NCBI GenBank assembly: GCA_022453515.1
Contig: JAJNNY010000006.1
Span: forward strand, 186,001-250,000
Reading direction: 5' to 3'
DNA from: Astrocystis sublimbata
Lineage: Eukaryota; Ascomycota; Sordariomycetes; Xylariales; Xylariaceae
Length of the DNA stretch: 64,000 bases
Below the pieces are notes generated by a model that had not been told where the DNA came from, ran no database searches, and saw nothing but the letters and a program-made list of their open reading frames with translations. Positions within the stretch are counted from its first letter, which is position 1; every line of letters starts with the position of its first letter. Positions 22,260-34,319 of the stretch are shown here, piece by piece. A program made the translations under genes and the position numbers.

Positions 22260-22880
22260 CTTGGTATGTTGTTGTACGTGTTGCTTGTGTGGTACGGCAG
22301 GCTGGAAACGGTAGAGCAACTTTATGTGAGTGGTGTCTGGTGAATCGAGCGTGTCCTGATATTACGTGAAATCAAATAGTAAAACAGACAGAAAGTGCAA
22401 ATGAGGCCAATTCCATAAGAAGCGGAGATTCTTTTGACATAAGTCTGGGAAAGCCCCTGTCTGTCCCTCGTCTCGGTGCTGACCCCCGAGACTCCCCCCC
22501 TCAATAAGTTGGCGGCCGAGGTCTTAGAATGTCACGCGCCTGATTGGCAGAACAGTTGGCTGATTGGATCAAGAGCCCGCGTGGGTCGCCGGGTAGCTCA
22601 CTAAATACACTATGGGATTTGGTCTGTCGGCGACCACTCCTATCATCGGCGACACTATCGGAGACGGGGTTCAGAAATGTAGCGTAGTGTAGGCCAACAC
22701 CCAACACGTCACGCCTATCATAACGAGTAAGCCATACATCATGTGATTACACATGCCTATGGTTTTTGATGTCTTGGAATCTCACATGCAAGAGGGAGAG
22801 AAAAAGGAGAAAAGAATTGGGTTGTTGTGTATAGACAGACGCAAGACTCATTGCAAGCAGAACCCTCAACATCAACAGCA
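22260..22880. other. Intergenic, upstream of the small Cys-rich gene
   Basis: Between two minus-strand genes. No gene or array; a C7 run lies at about 22494-22500. Confidence 0.55.
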
Positions 22881-23902
22881 TTATACAACTGATTTCTTCT
22901 TCTCCCATTCACTCTCCGCAATAGATCTTATTAATGTCAGAACCAGCTCAACCCCACGCTGCAGAGACTCTGTATCCGAATGCAGTGGGACATGCAAGAA
23001 GACGATCTTCCGAGGCTTTCCTTGCTTCCACAGGTGAGCCAGGCTCGAGTAATAGATAAAATCGCACAAATAGCGGCCCGCATCTTCCGAGATCCTGAGG
23101 TCTAGGTTTTTCTAAACGGCGTCAGCAATTTGCGTACGCCAGCATCATAAGCAACCACACCGAGTGAGGCATGGGTTTGAAAAGCGGCAGGGTTCCTCAT
23201 ACCGGGCTACGTTGGATCCATCGGCGATGCACATCATCGATATCGAAATCGGTGCATAGTTCGTGCGGTGCGCCGTGCCATATCCACTTATCGCCCTCCT
23301 CGTCGTGTCTCGTCTCATCCTCAAGCAGTCTCCCGTCGACGTCCGGCATATAGTAGCCGTCGCGGTGGCCGCGTCTCTCGATCTGGTAGACGAGCTGCGG
23401 ACCCGCCATGCCTACGTGGATCGCATAGTCGATCTTGTGCTCCGTTTCGTCGTTATCCCACAGCCTCGGCACAAGGTCGCGCGTGTATTCGTAACTGACG
23501 CGGACCGCCCCGGGGAGCTTGACGATTCGGACAGGCGGGAGATGCCGCGCGGACCGATGTGCGGCGTCTTTGGCGCGGTCCGCCGGGAGGTAATCGGGGA
23601 GCAGCGCAGCGATCTCCCAGGACGGGTTCACAGGGTACTTCTCTTTGAAGGGCTCAAGATATAAGTCCTGTTAGTCGCGCGACACCGAACTGACAACAGG
23701 GGACTGAGAGCGACTGATTCGAAGCCCGTTTCTCATCGCAAAGGAGCAATGACATGACATTCGGTGGCTGGCTTCAAGCTTGCCAAGGTAGCTACATAGG
23801 TATGTAGCTCTGAATGTAGCTCTAATGGGCACGGGCATGACTTACCCCGAACCCGGTGACTAACACAGCCAAGTCCTTTTGCGAAGTGTCGACAGAACCC
23901 AT
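22881..23902 (-). CDS. Pyroglutamyl peptidase I-like cysteine peptidase (C15)
   Basis: Predicted to remove N-terminal pyroglutamate from peptides, in the cytosol. Exons 23902-23846, 23652-23203 and 23111-22881 give 245 residues. The N-terminus reads LAVLVTGFGPFKEKYPVNPSW, the classical C15 opening. Catalytic residues are visible: Glu in VYQIERRGHRDGY, Cys185 in AGRYLCDFIYYSSLA and His209 in KIVFLHVP. IHVGMAGPQ is also family-typical. The acceptor of intron 1 is GAG rather than the usual YAG, but only that junction restores GFGPFKE. Fungal homologues are longer than bacterial ones (about 215 residues), consistent with this length. Confidence 0.88.
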
Positions 23903-25015
23903 TGTTTGCGAATATGGCAATGATGTTGGACTTCAGTGGGAGCTCACTCGCTTTTGAGCGCGGCAGCTTTTGCAACAGGCCTGTGTTTTGGGACTGCGTA
24001 TTATGGAGAGCGGGGTTTGGGTAGACGTGATTGTCTCATTCTTTGCCCCTCGACTTGGAGATAGCATCCAACTATATGTACCTACCTACCTAACTTAGGT
24101 AGTAGTTAGCCTACTGGCCTCGACCTACTGTAGCTGCGAACCTATATTTTCAGTCGGCACCTCTCTCGAAGCCAAATTCTAACTTTTACGTGCACGAGAC
24201 ATGCACAATGTACAAGAAGTTTTTCGCACTCCTGGTATACCTAGGCTAACATTGCGATACTGCAATTCCAGTTGGACATCAGGTATTGCAACGTAGCAAA
24301 TCCGTCACCTGCGACTGAATATGGAAAGTGAAGAGGTCAGAAAAGCATTCGAGAAGGTTTTAGCTGTTTTGTATTTCGTATCATGCTTTCAAACTGCCGA
24401 CGTTGGACTACAGGGCTAGCTACCTAGGTAGTTATCAGACAATCGTTGAATTATACCGACAACGTGAACCCTCCCGTCTCATCCCCGAAATCATAAGAAC
24501 TTTGGCGCAAACCCATGGCTATTCTTACTACATGGGGCTGCAAAGTCCGAATGGCATCGTAGCTGTAATCCGCGCGGCTTCGGAAAAAGAAAAGAAAACT
24601 CGGCTCATTCATGAATCGTTCGTGTCTTTCGTAATGCTCGTGACAGAAGAAAGGGGGAGAAGGAAGGAGAAAAGGGCGAGAGTGTTTGGTTATCGATGGT
24701 GCTAGGTCCGGAGAGCCTAATGCAAGAAAGAATGTGTGAAGCAAAATGTATTTTCCAATCTCGTTCTCCTAGTTGAGAGTGAAGTACATGGAGTGATTAA
24801 GCTATTCAAAGCCATATATTATCATCCTTCTACATATGGCATGAGGCAAATGGTGAGCTCCAAGATTCGGCAGCATAATGTGCACTTCGTCACGCATGAA
24901 GCTGCGTTTCTGGATCGTTGTCGTCGTAAAACATATCATCGGAAACATCTGGTAGAGGTATACAAGGTACGAAGCATGTGGCGACTAAAAGTGGTAGGGT
25001 AGTTTGCAAGTCATA
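23903..25015. other. Intergenic, no gene seen
   Basis: Promoter of the C15 peptidase and 3' flank of the next minus-strand gene. Dense TACCTACCTACC / TAGGTAG motifs at 24077-24110, with further copies near 24236 and 24419-24430. Confidence 0.55.
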
Positions 25016-26968
25016 TTAGAGCGGTGACTGGGAGCGCCTGCGATCGCTGCCGCGGTTACGCAGCTCCTTGAGTCTCTGGTCCAGATAAGCTAGGCGTGAG
25101 GCAAGATTGGACCGTGTGGATGAGGGGGGGTCTATGATTGGTTGTGATGTTTGCTGGACGGTGGCAAAGGGTCTGCGCAAGGCTGCAAAGCTGAAACTAC
25201 TCGCAGAGTATAATCTATTGGGAAAGCTTTGGCTCGAGCTTGTTGCGAATGGTGATCCCAGACGAGGTGGTTGTGACGGTGATGCTTGAGATAGTACAGC
25301 TAGGGTCGCATTCGGGTCGGTGCTTTGAGCTTCTGGTAAAGCTGTAAGTGGAACCTCAAAAGACGAGTCTTGAGGAAGCTCATCACTACTTATATGGTGG
25401 CCTGTTGCGCTTCGCATAGTCTGTTTCTCGACATGAAGAACCTCAACAGGATCATCTACCTCGTGCGCGTCTTCCTTGGAGAAGGCGGCTGCCAAACTTG
25501 GCCGCTTCCAAGGCTTATCTTCGTGGCCTTTGACAGATCTGCGTTTCTGTGTACCTAATCGCGATCTAGTAAGGCGGACGGGTGATCGCAAGAGCTTGCG
25601 GGGCCCCAGGGTGTTTGACTGCCTGGGTAGTGTGATATCATCTTTGATAAATGAGGAGCTAGGTCCGTAACTCTTAGCAAAAAATGGGGAGCCCAATCGA
25701 CCTGAGTCGGGTAGGGCTGGCTTTTGATCCGTTTCCAAAAAGGACTTTTCGATGATCTGGTTCTTGACAGGCGTTTTCGGTATCGAACCCTGGTGAGATA
25801 CATGAATAGAAGTGGTATCAGATTGAACCTCTGCTACTTTGGGCGCTATTTGAGAGCTTGTCAGCTGGGCAAGGGGCCCGTGAGGCTGCATTGTGTCAGA
25901 GGTGCTCAAAGCCAACGACATAGCCATGTCCTGGGCGGAGAAGACTGATGGAGACCGGGCCGGTGTCGAACGGCGGTTCCAACGACGGTTTGCGGCTCTA
26001 TTGAATGGCGTGGGGCTTCGCGAGAGATAACGTCCCGGCTTGTTTGTAGCTCTGATCTTACACAATTCTCGCAGGTGAGCCCGAGTAGCGCCTCCAGTAT
26101 GAGGCCACTGAATGTATGCCTTGGTAGACTCCGCTGTGGGAGTACTGCTTCTACTTCTCGACTCGTCGATAGGTTGGGTTTTGGACCCCTTCCAGCTTCG
26201 TTGTGCCTGTCGTGCTACACGTGCACAGACACCATGAGGTGGTATGCAACTTTTGCCAAGACGTATAGGAGTGACTCGAGGGTCTGACAGATACAACAAA
26301 TAGGTGCCCCACAAGTGTGAGCTCATGGCCCTTGTCCAAGGTGCTTTTCGAGGCTTATCGTGATTTGGATGGGGTTGTCTATTGTCCGCCTCGACCTTTT
26401 GAAAGAATTCAGTTGTATCAAGATCTGGACTGATACAGCTTGCATCATCAGTGGCACGAGAATAAAGGCTGAACAAAGAGGAGCTCGTCTGGGTGGAAAA
26501 AGCGGTTGAGGGTCTGCTAGATTCATAGTCGAGGCTCGATTCTGAATCAGAATCGTTCCAGGTAGAGTCGCTGTACCAATCTGGATACTTGGTTGGTATC
26601 AAAGGCGCGAAATCGATCATCGGGGTTTGAGGCGGTGAACACATCCTCGGTGTCTGCCGTTGGCAAGCCCCAACTATGCTAGATTCCTCAACATGAAAAG
26701 CCGGCAATGTGTCTTCCATCTCTTGATCTACAGCCTCGACGCCTTCGACGCTTGGCATTGGCGTATCGGCCGCAGCAATCGACTCCAGAAACTGCTGAGT
26801 AGGCGCATTAAGCTGAGTGACATGACGTCTTTTCAGTCTTAAGCGCGGCCGGGGTGGTGGAAGCGAGTGTTCGTCGGCACCAGGCGCAATAGGTTCCGGA
26901 GTTTTGGGACCATGATCCGAAGACCGTATGTTCGGCCAAGCAGCCGTATCGAGAAACTGTGAAGCCAT
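25016..26968 (-). CDS. Hypothetical protein, Ser/Pro/Arg-rich, 650 residues
   Basis: Single uninterrupted frame, probably a conserved but unassigned fungal protein. Mostly low-complexity and predicted disordered: Pro/Arg-rich near residues 30-50 (PPPRPRLRLKRRH), then acidic and Ser-rich tracts, and many SP/TP motifs suggesting phosphorylation. One better-folded patch near residues 213-265 reads KAPWTRAMSSHLWGTYLLYL and IPPHGVCARVARQAQRSW, which looks like the conserved core. The C-terminus LASRLAYLDQRLKELRNRG is a probable short coiled coil followed by a basic tail. No catalytic motif, signal or membrane segment. A nuclear, cell-cycle or cytoskeletal role would be a guess, so none is assigned. 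Confidence 0.75.
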   Translation of the reverse strand: MASQFLDTAAWPNIRSSDHGPKTPEPIAPGADEHSLPPPRPRLRLKRRHVTQLNAPTQQFLESIAAADTPMPSVEGVEAVDQEMEDTLPAFHVEESSIVGACQRQTPRMCSPPQTPMIDFAPLIPTKYPDWYSDSTWNDSDSESSLDYESSRPSTAFSTQTSSSLFSLYSRATDDASCISPDLDTTEFFQKVEADNRQPHPNHDKPRKAPWTRAMSSHLWGTYLLYLSDPRVTPIRLGKSCIPPHGVCARVARQAQRSWKGSKTQPIDESRSRSSTPTAESTKAYIQWPHTGGATRAHLRELCKIRATNKPGRYLSRSPTPFNRAANRRWNRRSTPARSPSVFSAQDMAMSLALSTSDTMQPHGPLAQLTSSQIAPKVAEVQSDTTSIHVSHQGSIPKTPVKNQIIEKSFLETDQKPALPDSGRLGSPFFAKSYGPSSSFIKDDITLPRQSNTLGPRKLLRSPVRLTRSRLGTQKRRSVKGHEDKPWKRPSLAAAFSKEDAHEVDDPVEVLHVEKQTMRSATGHHISSDELPQDSSFEVPLTALPEAQSTDPNATLAVLSQASPSQPPRLGSPFATSSSQSFPNRLYSASSFSFAALRRPFATVQQTSQPIIDPPSSTRSNLASRLAYLDQRLKELRNRGSDRRRSQSPL

Positions 26969-28994
26969 TTTGAAATATACCGGAAGCGTACTGTAGGTTG
27001 GCCTTCAAATTTTCGTTCCAAGAATATGCGATTCGACAAATACAGTCCGACTCAATCCATCAAGTCTACCAAAGTTGGCGTATTGTCATCTCTACAACCA
27101 TAAACAGGTTTGATAATTGTAAACCTAAGACGACCGGAACGTTGTCAGTTGACTTGTCGAGTAGCAACCCTTCGGAGTGAAAATGTGAGAGCTAACACCG
27201 CTAGCTTGTTCGAATGGAAAATCGTGAATCAGCGTACGATGTGCCCGTGGCTACGGCAGGCACTACTGCTGTGATCAGATGCCGAGCATGATGAGAGACA
27301 ATGCAGATGAAGTGAATCGTGAGACGACCATGTGTCGTTGGGAAATAGATCGGTTTGCGCCGTGGTGATGCGACAACACAGATATCGGGACAATCGACTG
27401 CCGATTCATGATTGAGAGAAGTAGCCCTCCATCCTGGTGATGTTGGGGAGGGGAGAAGGAAAGACAGTACTGCGAAGTGAAAGAGAGTTGGGACGATGCT
27501 GGATAAGAGTACTCCAGGATAAAGAGAGTAGAGGGTGATGGAACAAGGTAGCATTGCAGGGTTGCAGGGGGTTGAGGAGGAGAACATACCCTCTTAAGTA
27601 TCTAGAACGGGCGCCAGGCTCGTCAGAGAGGTTAGAAAGGCCTGATGTTCGATGTACCGAGCCCAATAATGCTGCGCTGGGTACCCATGTATCGAATGCA
27701 GACGAGCGAGTGGCGCGAACCCTGCGTCGAGCGACAACAGTTGGGAATATTTGACCTGAATAGGATGACAACACAGTCTTGTGCACAGTGTCGCGTCCTG
27801 GCGCGGTTTGTAAGACGACGCGAGCCACGAAGCTGGACTTGCCAGTGGCCACCACTGAGCATCAACACTGAATGAACAGCAAGCGAGTGTGGGAAACCGT
27901 GCGGCGGTCAATTGCAAATGATATGGCTAAATGTGCACAAGGAAACCCCGAGGCAAGCTTGGGGATGAGAGAGGAAAGGCACTCGATAGCAACGAAGTGC
28001 AAGTGGGAGCTTAATTTAGTGAAGGTGTTAGTACTACTCGCATGTAAGGACGGCTGGAGTCAAGGACAAGGGACACGGAAGCGCAAAACAGCAGTGGGCT
28101 AAGTAAGGGTGGACACTGGACACTACTACTACTACTGTTCGTAGTAGAGGTAGTGTAGATACGTCGTCGCCTAGTAGTGCTTGTGGAGTGAATGTTGCGG
28201 AGTGCCCAAGGCCAAACCCAGAGCTGTCAACGCATGTTTGGCTCTGCCGCCTGCGTACTTAGTAGATAGTCTGTACGTAGTCCTGGTAGTGTCGCTCGAC
28301 GGCGCATGCACTGCGGATGCAGGTGTGCCAGCGAGAGGAGCGACACAACAGGAGGCGTGGGGCGCCAAGCGCAGACTACGCATGCATCGATCGGCCGACG
28401 GGTGGAAAGCGTCCAGGATGCCAAGGTGGGCGAGAGCGAGGATGTGCCCGGATAACAGCTGCGACCTGATAGGAGAATGCGAACGACTTACTGCGTGTGT
28501 TCCCGGGACGCGTTTGGGAAAAGCGCGGATGGGAGTGATGCGACCGAGGTTGTCGACAGCACGCCCGCAGCAAGTTGCAACGCAGCAGTGCAGCAAGCAG
28601 TGCGAGAGAGAGGGATCGTATGCCGACTGGACGAGTGGCTGACTGACTTGGAACCGATTGACCGATACCGAATGTAGGATGGCCCTGCCCCTTTGCCCTT
28701 GGTGACTCTGCGCGTGGGGGTCTGAGCTTGGGATTCGAGTAGTGATGAGACGACGAGACGATGAGACGACTGGATGAGCGAGTGACGGGTGGAGAGCTCT
28801 AGTCTCCAACCTGGCAGGCCTGGGTAGCTTCGCCTTCCCCGGTTACGCGTTGTAATTGAGGTCGGTGAGTTACCTAGATAGTGTGCACAGGTTGGGTTTC
28901 ACTAGAGATCACAAAGGAGTCCACCGATTCGGGTTGATCGAAGTGTGGTTGAGAGAGGTGGCACCCAGATGTCCAAAATCAACAAACTACATGT

Positions 28995-29160
28995 GTACTT
29001 ACCTACCTACCTACAGGGCAGGTAAAAAGAGGGCACCGATAGGTCTGGCGCGGGGTGTGTGTTGATGCCATATGTGGGTGATCTCTCCCTACGTGTAGGT
29101 AGGGGGGTAGGTACTTACCTAGGTAGAAGTAGGTAACGCAAGTAGCCCCCTGGTAGGTAC
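28995..29160. repeat. Cluster of TACCTAC/GTAGGTA motifs
   Basis: Runs of the four-base unit ACCT/AGGT on both strands (28995-29014 and 29095-29160), including palindromic TACCTAGGTA near 29117. The same family occurs at 7360-7410, 24077-24110, 55311-55325, 56337-56356 and elsewhere, always outside coding exons. Confidence 0.75.
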
Positions 29161-31000
29161 GCACCACCATCTGGGGCAGGTGCAGCTTGGATAATTCCCA
29201 CCTTCTGCCCACCCACCCACTCACTACTTGTACATACCTCGCATACTACCTCCTAGTAGGAGTAGGAGGCTCGGGAGTAGGGACGTTCAAGGTTTACAAT
29301 CTTATACCTATAATCACAGGCATATGAACCCGAATCCCCCAACTCAACAACGCATTGCTGAGAATGCTAAGAGCGTATCTACCTACACTGGGTCAGAGAA
29401 TAATAGGGTATAATCACTTGGTTGCTTGAGGTATGTAAGTAAACACACGTGTGAATATCCTATCTACTTGGAATACTTCGCCTCCTAACACATCGTAGGC
29501 TTTTACTAAGGTACTACTAGGTACCTACCGAATACCATGTATAACGCTTTCTAAGAGAACCATCATTTCTAATTACTTATTAAATGTTATCACAGATCTT
29601 TGGGGCGATTAGTATGTACCTTTCTACATGCAGCATGGCTTATGTAGTTGTCACGTTTTAGAGAGGGAGTAGATGTATGTCGTGGAAACTTGAACACATG
29701 TTGCGCGATACTCATGATAACAGTGTCTTTGACAGTGAGCTGAATTTCGAGGTAGATGAAGCCGACATGTTTGGATATGCGGCACAGTATGTGTCTACTG
29801 TTGTACAGTAATTGGGCGCCAGCCTTGAAGTGGAGTACTAGTAGACCGATCGAATACGCGAGCTTGACGCGTCTGAACGCGTCTATGTTCATCCTGCCCG
29901 GGGCATGTGGTCAGAATATTAAGCTACTATCTACGGCTACAGAGCTAGCTGGAAGACAAGGTCACCTAATTTCTACACTGCATCCCATACAGCATGCATT
30001 CGTACCCCCAGTTTATTTGGTCCGTGACCTGCAGCCTGCGACCTTACGCCCTAATTGATCCACCTGCATGTGCCCCAGGTTCGCATACCTTCGCCTACCT
30101 CTCTCATGTAGGTCCTTGGGCCATGTCCAGATGGCCTTCAGATGGCCTTACAGCAACTCCTTTTCTAATTCCGATTGACGAAACAAGTACTTAGCTACGC
30201 GAGTTGTAGAATCGGGTTTTATGCGATACATGATTCAAAGGCTCGGCTATACTTGCGACACATATGTCTCTCGCTTGCGGTGTCAACCCATAGATACCAT
30301 ACAGGGCACTCGGTAATGCAAACGTTGGTGGCCCTGCCCAACTACGATGAATGCCATTGAACGAGTATCGCCGAACACTTTACGTAGGAGGGCGATTATG
30401 AAAGAATGACGAAAGTTCAATATTGAGTCAAGCTAGGCAATTTGCTCGGTAGGCTTGCATTCAGTTCAGTACCTGCAGTCATGTAGCCTTGCTGCGGCCA
30501 ATGTGACGACCACAACCATGCTCACGAAGTTGCGGGCAAAATTACGGAACTCGGGCAAGAACCTCTCGAGCCCTGAGAACAAGCGCATCACGTTCACATA
30601 GCTCCAAACCGGCGAGACCGGTAGCTCTTGGGTACGATCGTCAGCCTAAGACGGTGATGCAAGTTCTGGGATCCCAAATCGATACCATAAGGACCCAGGT
30701 GTTACCTACTTCGGCTTTACCGACTTTTGGGGTGTGGTCATTTGGCGCGATCTAGTGCTGCCTCGCCCTGTCACTGCAGGGTGATGTAGGTCCTCTTGGA
30801 CAGGTACATAAGTACTACATAGTGAGTACTGCTCAACCGAGCTCAAGCTTCTGCTCGCGAGTACTTCCTCAGGATGTAAGGGCAGGACTCAGGGAGTGCG
30901 ACCTCAACGGCATCTTATCTCGCCCCGCGTCTCATCACTGCTTGGCCGTGAAACGCGCATCTGCATGATCTGGTGGAGCATTCCACATATCGTCGTCGTA

Positions 31001-31031
31001 CAACGCCGGCAAATATCGTTAACCGGCGTTG
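31001..31031. repeat. 9-bp inverted repeat with 13-nt spacer
   Basis: 31001-31009 (CAACGCCGG) pairs exactly with 31023-31031. It lies in the RTG2-side half of the large intergenic region; it may be a dyad binding site for a dimeric regulator or chance. Confidence 0.5.
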
Positions 31032-31704
31032 GGATGATAATTGGTGTTCCTTACAATGCCAGCACCGAAGCTAAGATCCCAGACGTTCACAGCGCCTGTT
31101 ATCATAGGCTATTGTGGATAAGGCATCCCCGTTAAAACTATGCGTCGTGGAAGGGCATCATGTATCAGCTTGTGAGGCTGTTATAGCAAGTCTTGTCGAG
31201 TCGCTCATCAAGTCATCTGGGATGCTAAATGCAACTGAGCGCAGTCTGCTGATCGGCAACTTGGAGTGATATAAACACACAAATGCACGTGGCCGTCCTC
31301 TAACATCACAATCTTAAACATGTTGATATAAAGTGCCCTAGGCATCTTGATCGTCATCCGATACGTGCCAATGGTTCTAGCGTGGTTGGATCCTGCCTCT
31401 GGTTTTACATGTACTGTCGAGACTGTCCAGTATTTATATGTAAATCTGGAGGCGATTCGCGAATAAACAGTGTGGTAACTACATGTTAGTCTAGTTAGGT
31501 ACCTTGGCATGCGGCTGAGAGCTGGCCGGTCTGTGCCAGCTGGTGGGGGTGGAACCAGTCTGTTTCGTTCGTCGTGTTCCTTGCTCTGCTGGAACGGACC
31601 TTTAGGTCCCTAGGATGCCGAGATGCCATGCCCCTCGATTTTTACATCATACCCAACATTTTTCATCATCTCTCTGTCGTGTGTTGACGAAGTGGGCGCA
31701 CATC

Positions 31705-33910
31705 ATGGCGTCTGCTGTTGATATCGTAACACTTGATAATTTCCGGTCGAAAATGCCGGCGTGGGATCCCCATTGTTCAAATCATCTTCATGCATTAGTC
31801 GATATGGGAAGGTGTGTGACGTCGGTCACATGTGATATGTTATCTCTGCTCGAATGAAGCTTACTCGATACATAGCAATGGCATTCGCTTCTCCATAACA
31901 GATCTGTCACCACCGACCTCTCGTCTTCTGAAGTGTCTGTATCGAGAGCGCGCCGCCATCTCATTGTTCGATGCGCTCAACGAATCACTGCCCACAGGTC
32001 CTCTCACATTTCCACCGGATGTCATCTCCCGCGTCTCGCAGACGCTGGCTCGATTCCGGTTCATTGCCAATGAGTTCGGGGTGCCGTTAGAGCAGATCTC
32101 TGTGTTTGCAACCGAAGCCATGAGGAAGGCAAGCAATGCGGCATCCATGTTAAGCGCCATTCGATCCGAATCTGGTCTTGGTGTTCATGTTTTGGCACCC
32201 GAGGTCGAGACTTTATTCGGCGCTATGGGCGCCAGGAGTGGATTTGATACTGTTGATGGATTGTTCCTTGACCTTGGAGGGGGATCTGTCCAGATGACTT
32301 ATATGAATTCAGCTGTGAAGGACTACGAGATCGCAGCCGCTCGTGCAGGGAAAAGTCTTCCATTCGGTGCTGCAAGACTCATTAATATCCTCGAAAAGAA
32401 TGACACCGAAGTTCGAACCGAGGCACTCAATGATTTAGAAGCAGGAATGCAAAGCGCATTCGCCCGCCTTCAGCAAGATTTCCCACTGCTAGGAGAAACG
32501 CAACGAGGACCAAACAATAACGGCATTGATATATTTCTATGCGGTGGAGGTTTCAGGGGATATGGGAGTAGTATGTATTCCCTGGGGTGTTTTATTCCCC
32601 TTCTGGCAAGTCTTGGGGGCATATATTTCCCTAACAGGTATCTATGCTGCCGAGACACCTGCAAGACACCTGCAAGCCTCCGCTTCACGAACAATTCTTT
32701 ACTGCAAAAGGGAATTAATTACTGACTCCATCCCGGTTGAAGTGCTGATGCACAACGACCCAGTTCATCCATACCCGATTCCGTCAGTCGGTTCTTAGTA
32801 CGTATTTTCTGTGTGAATCACTCCTAACATGGCGACGACATTGCTTCCACCTACTCCCATATACTCACCCTTGCATGTTCCTGAAAGCCTGCTCAGTGTC
32901 AAAAAAGTTGGCATGAGAAGAGGGAGAGATGATCTCTGACTATATTTATAACAAACAGTGCAGTCAACGGGACCTTTTTCAGGCAGACAACTACCATGCG
33001 GAAAACGAATGCTGAGTATGAGGGCAAAATATTTGGAATGTCCAAGCGACGACGAGCTCAATTCCCTGCTATCGCTGTGGTTGTCGAAGCTCTAGTCAGC
33101 GCTGTTCCCAACATCCGCACGGTAAACTTCTGTAATGGCGGCAACAGGGAAGGCGCGTTATTTATGAGACTTCCCGTCAACGTCAGAGAATCAAGACCTC
33201 TGCCGTTACTACCCCATGGCATTGATACGAGCCCCGTTGCTTTAGGCACTGTCGTCAAGATGATTGAATCATCTCTACCGTCTGGCATTACCCGTTCAGA
33301 TCCTGTGACAGTCTTCAGCTTAGGGCTTGGGCCGCTCTTCGTGAGCGAGATTTGGTCAAGAAGCGGAGACTCCACCGAGTCGAATGCATCGTTTCAACTA
33401 CACCGGTCGATTGGACGTGATTCTAGCACCCCTGGACTCACACATCTAGCTCGCGCGGTGCTTAGCCTGACACTCTGCTTCAGGTGGGGTGCTAGCCTTG
33501 GGCCTGTCGATGAACAGTTGTTCGCAAGTCTACAAAATCTGGTTTGTCGATGGAATTCAGAAGCAATATTCTGGGCAGAGTATATCGGAGAGGTTGCAAA
33601 CTTGATTTCTCAGCTATGTCCTCAGCCGCCCTCAAGCTCGGAAGAACTTGAGAACCTTTTCAGGTGCGTGTAATTCTTTCGTCATCCTTGGTTACATTGT
33701 TCTAACTGTTTTCACAGCTTAGGCGCAAAGCTAGTCAATGGCAAAAAGAAGACCAAGCTTGAACTGACAGTAAGCTTGAATCCAACATTTTACCGAATTT
33801 TCGATCATCATCGCATCACCAGCTCGCTCAGCCACGTTGGGAAAGCGAGAGACAGCACGCAGAAACCTTGTGATAAGATCGAGGTACTTGTGCAGCCAAG
33901 GGATTCGTGA
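31705..33910 (+). CDS. RTG2: RTG2-like Ppx/GppA-domain protein
   Basis: Member of the exopolyphosphatase/GppA actin-like ATPase family; the yeast relative Rtg2 senses mitochondrial state in retrograde signalling. Five exons (31705-31811, 31876-32570, 32743-32797, 32959-33663, 33718-33910) are in phase and give 584 residues. Phosphate-binding motifs are seen: LVDMGSNGIRFSI near residue 32, VFATEAMRKASN, FLDLGGGSVQMTY and IFLCGGGFRGYGSMLMHND. The C-terminal half includes QFPAIAVVVEALV and VNGKKTKLELTVSLNP. An in-frame ATG 90 nt upstream (31615) exists, but MASAVDIVTLDNF looks like the natural start. Polyphosphate or guanosine-pentaphosphate hydrolysis versus pure signalling cannot be decided from sequence. 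Confidence 0.92.
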
Positions 33911-34319
33911 TCGTTAATTAAATAATACATGTGGCCCGTACAATTGGAATGAGGACATTTCCCGTCCTACTGTTTCCTGCAAGGGGCCTTTTGACGACTG
34001 AAACTATACCTAAAAAAGAAAATATTGCCCAAAAATCACAATCCAATCCTCGTTGGTTCGTCTCTGTGTCTCGAGACCGAATCCTTCACAAAGCGTTGCT
34101 GAACAACCAAAGCCCACCTCTGCGATGGTAGGATCGTTGGCCGGAGACAATGCACAAATACGACAAATGGGTATATCCGTTACGTTCGAACTCCTGTACT
34201 CCAATACCAAATTTCGTCTCCGTTCATGCACCGGGGATCGTTCGTCCTTGCCCAAAAATAAAAAAAATTCAAACCCCGATAGCCAGCTTTTCCAAAGCCA
34301 GAAAGAAAAGTAAATGCGC
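33911..34319. other. Short intergenic region between convergent genes
   Basis: 409 bp holding the 3' ends of the RTG2-like gene and the second Zn2Cys6 gene. Contains A-rich tracts and nothing else evident. Confidence 0.6.

Larger units (their letters stand above)
26969..31704. other. 4.7 kb gene-poor divergent intergenic region
   Basis: Separates the hypothetical gene (-) and the RTG2-like gene (+). The GC-rich first third (26969-28810) has many overlapping frames on both strands, the longest 212 codons at 28171-28809 on the minus strand, none recognisable; long leaders with small upstream frames are plausible. 28995-29530 is dense in TACCTAC motifs. 29530-31600 has mixed composition and no gene I can support. 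Confidence 0.5.

Noticed and set aside
28171..28809. 212-codon minus-strand frame, with a 153-codon plus-strand frame over the same bases
   Set aside because: Both strands are open at once in GC-rich DNA, composition is not protein-like, and no family motif is visible.
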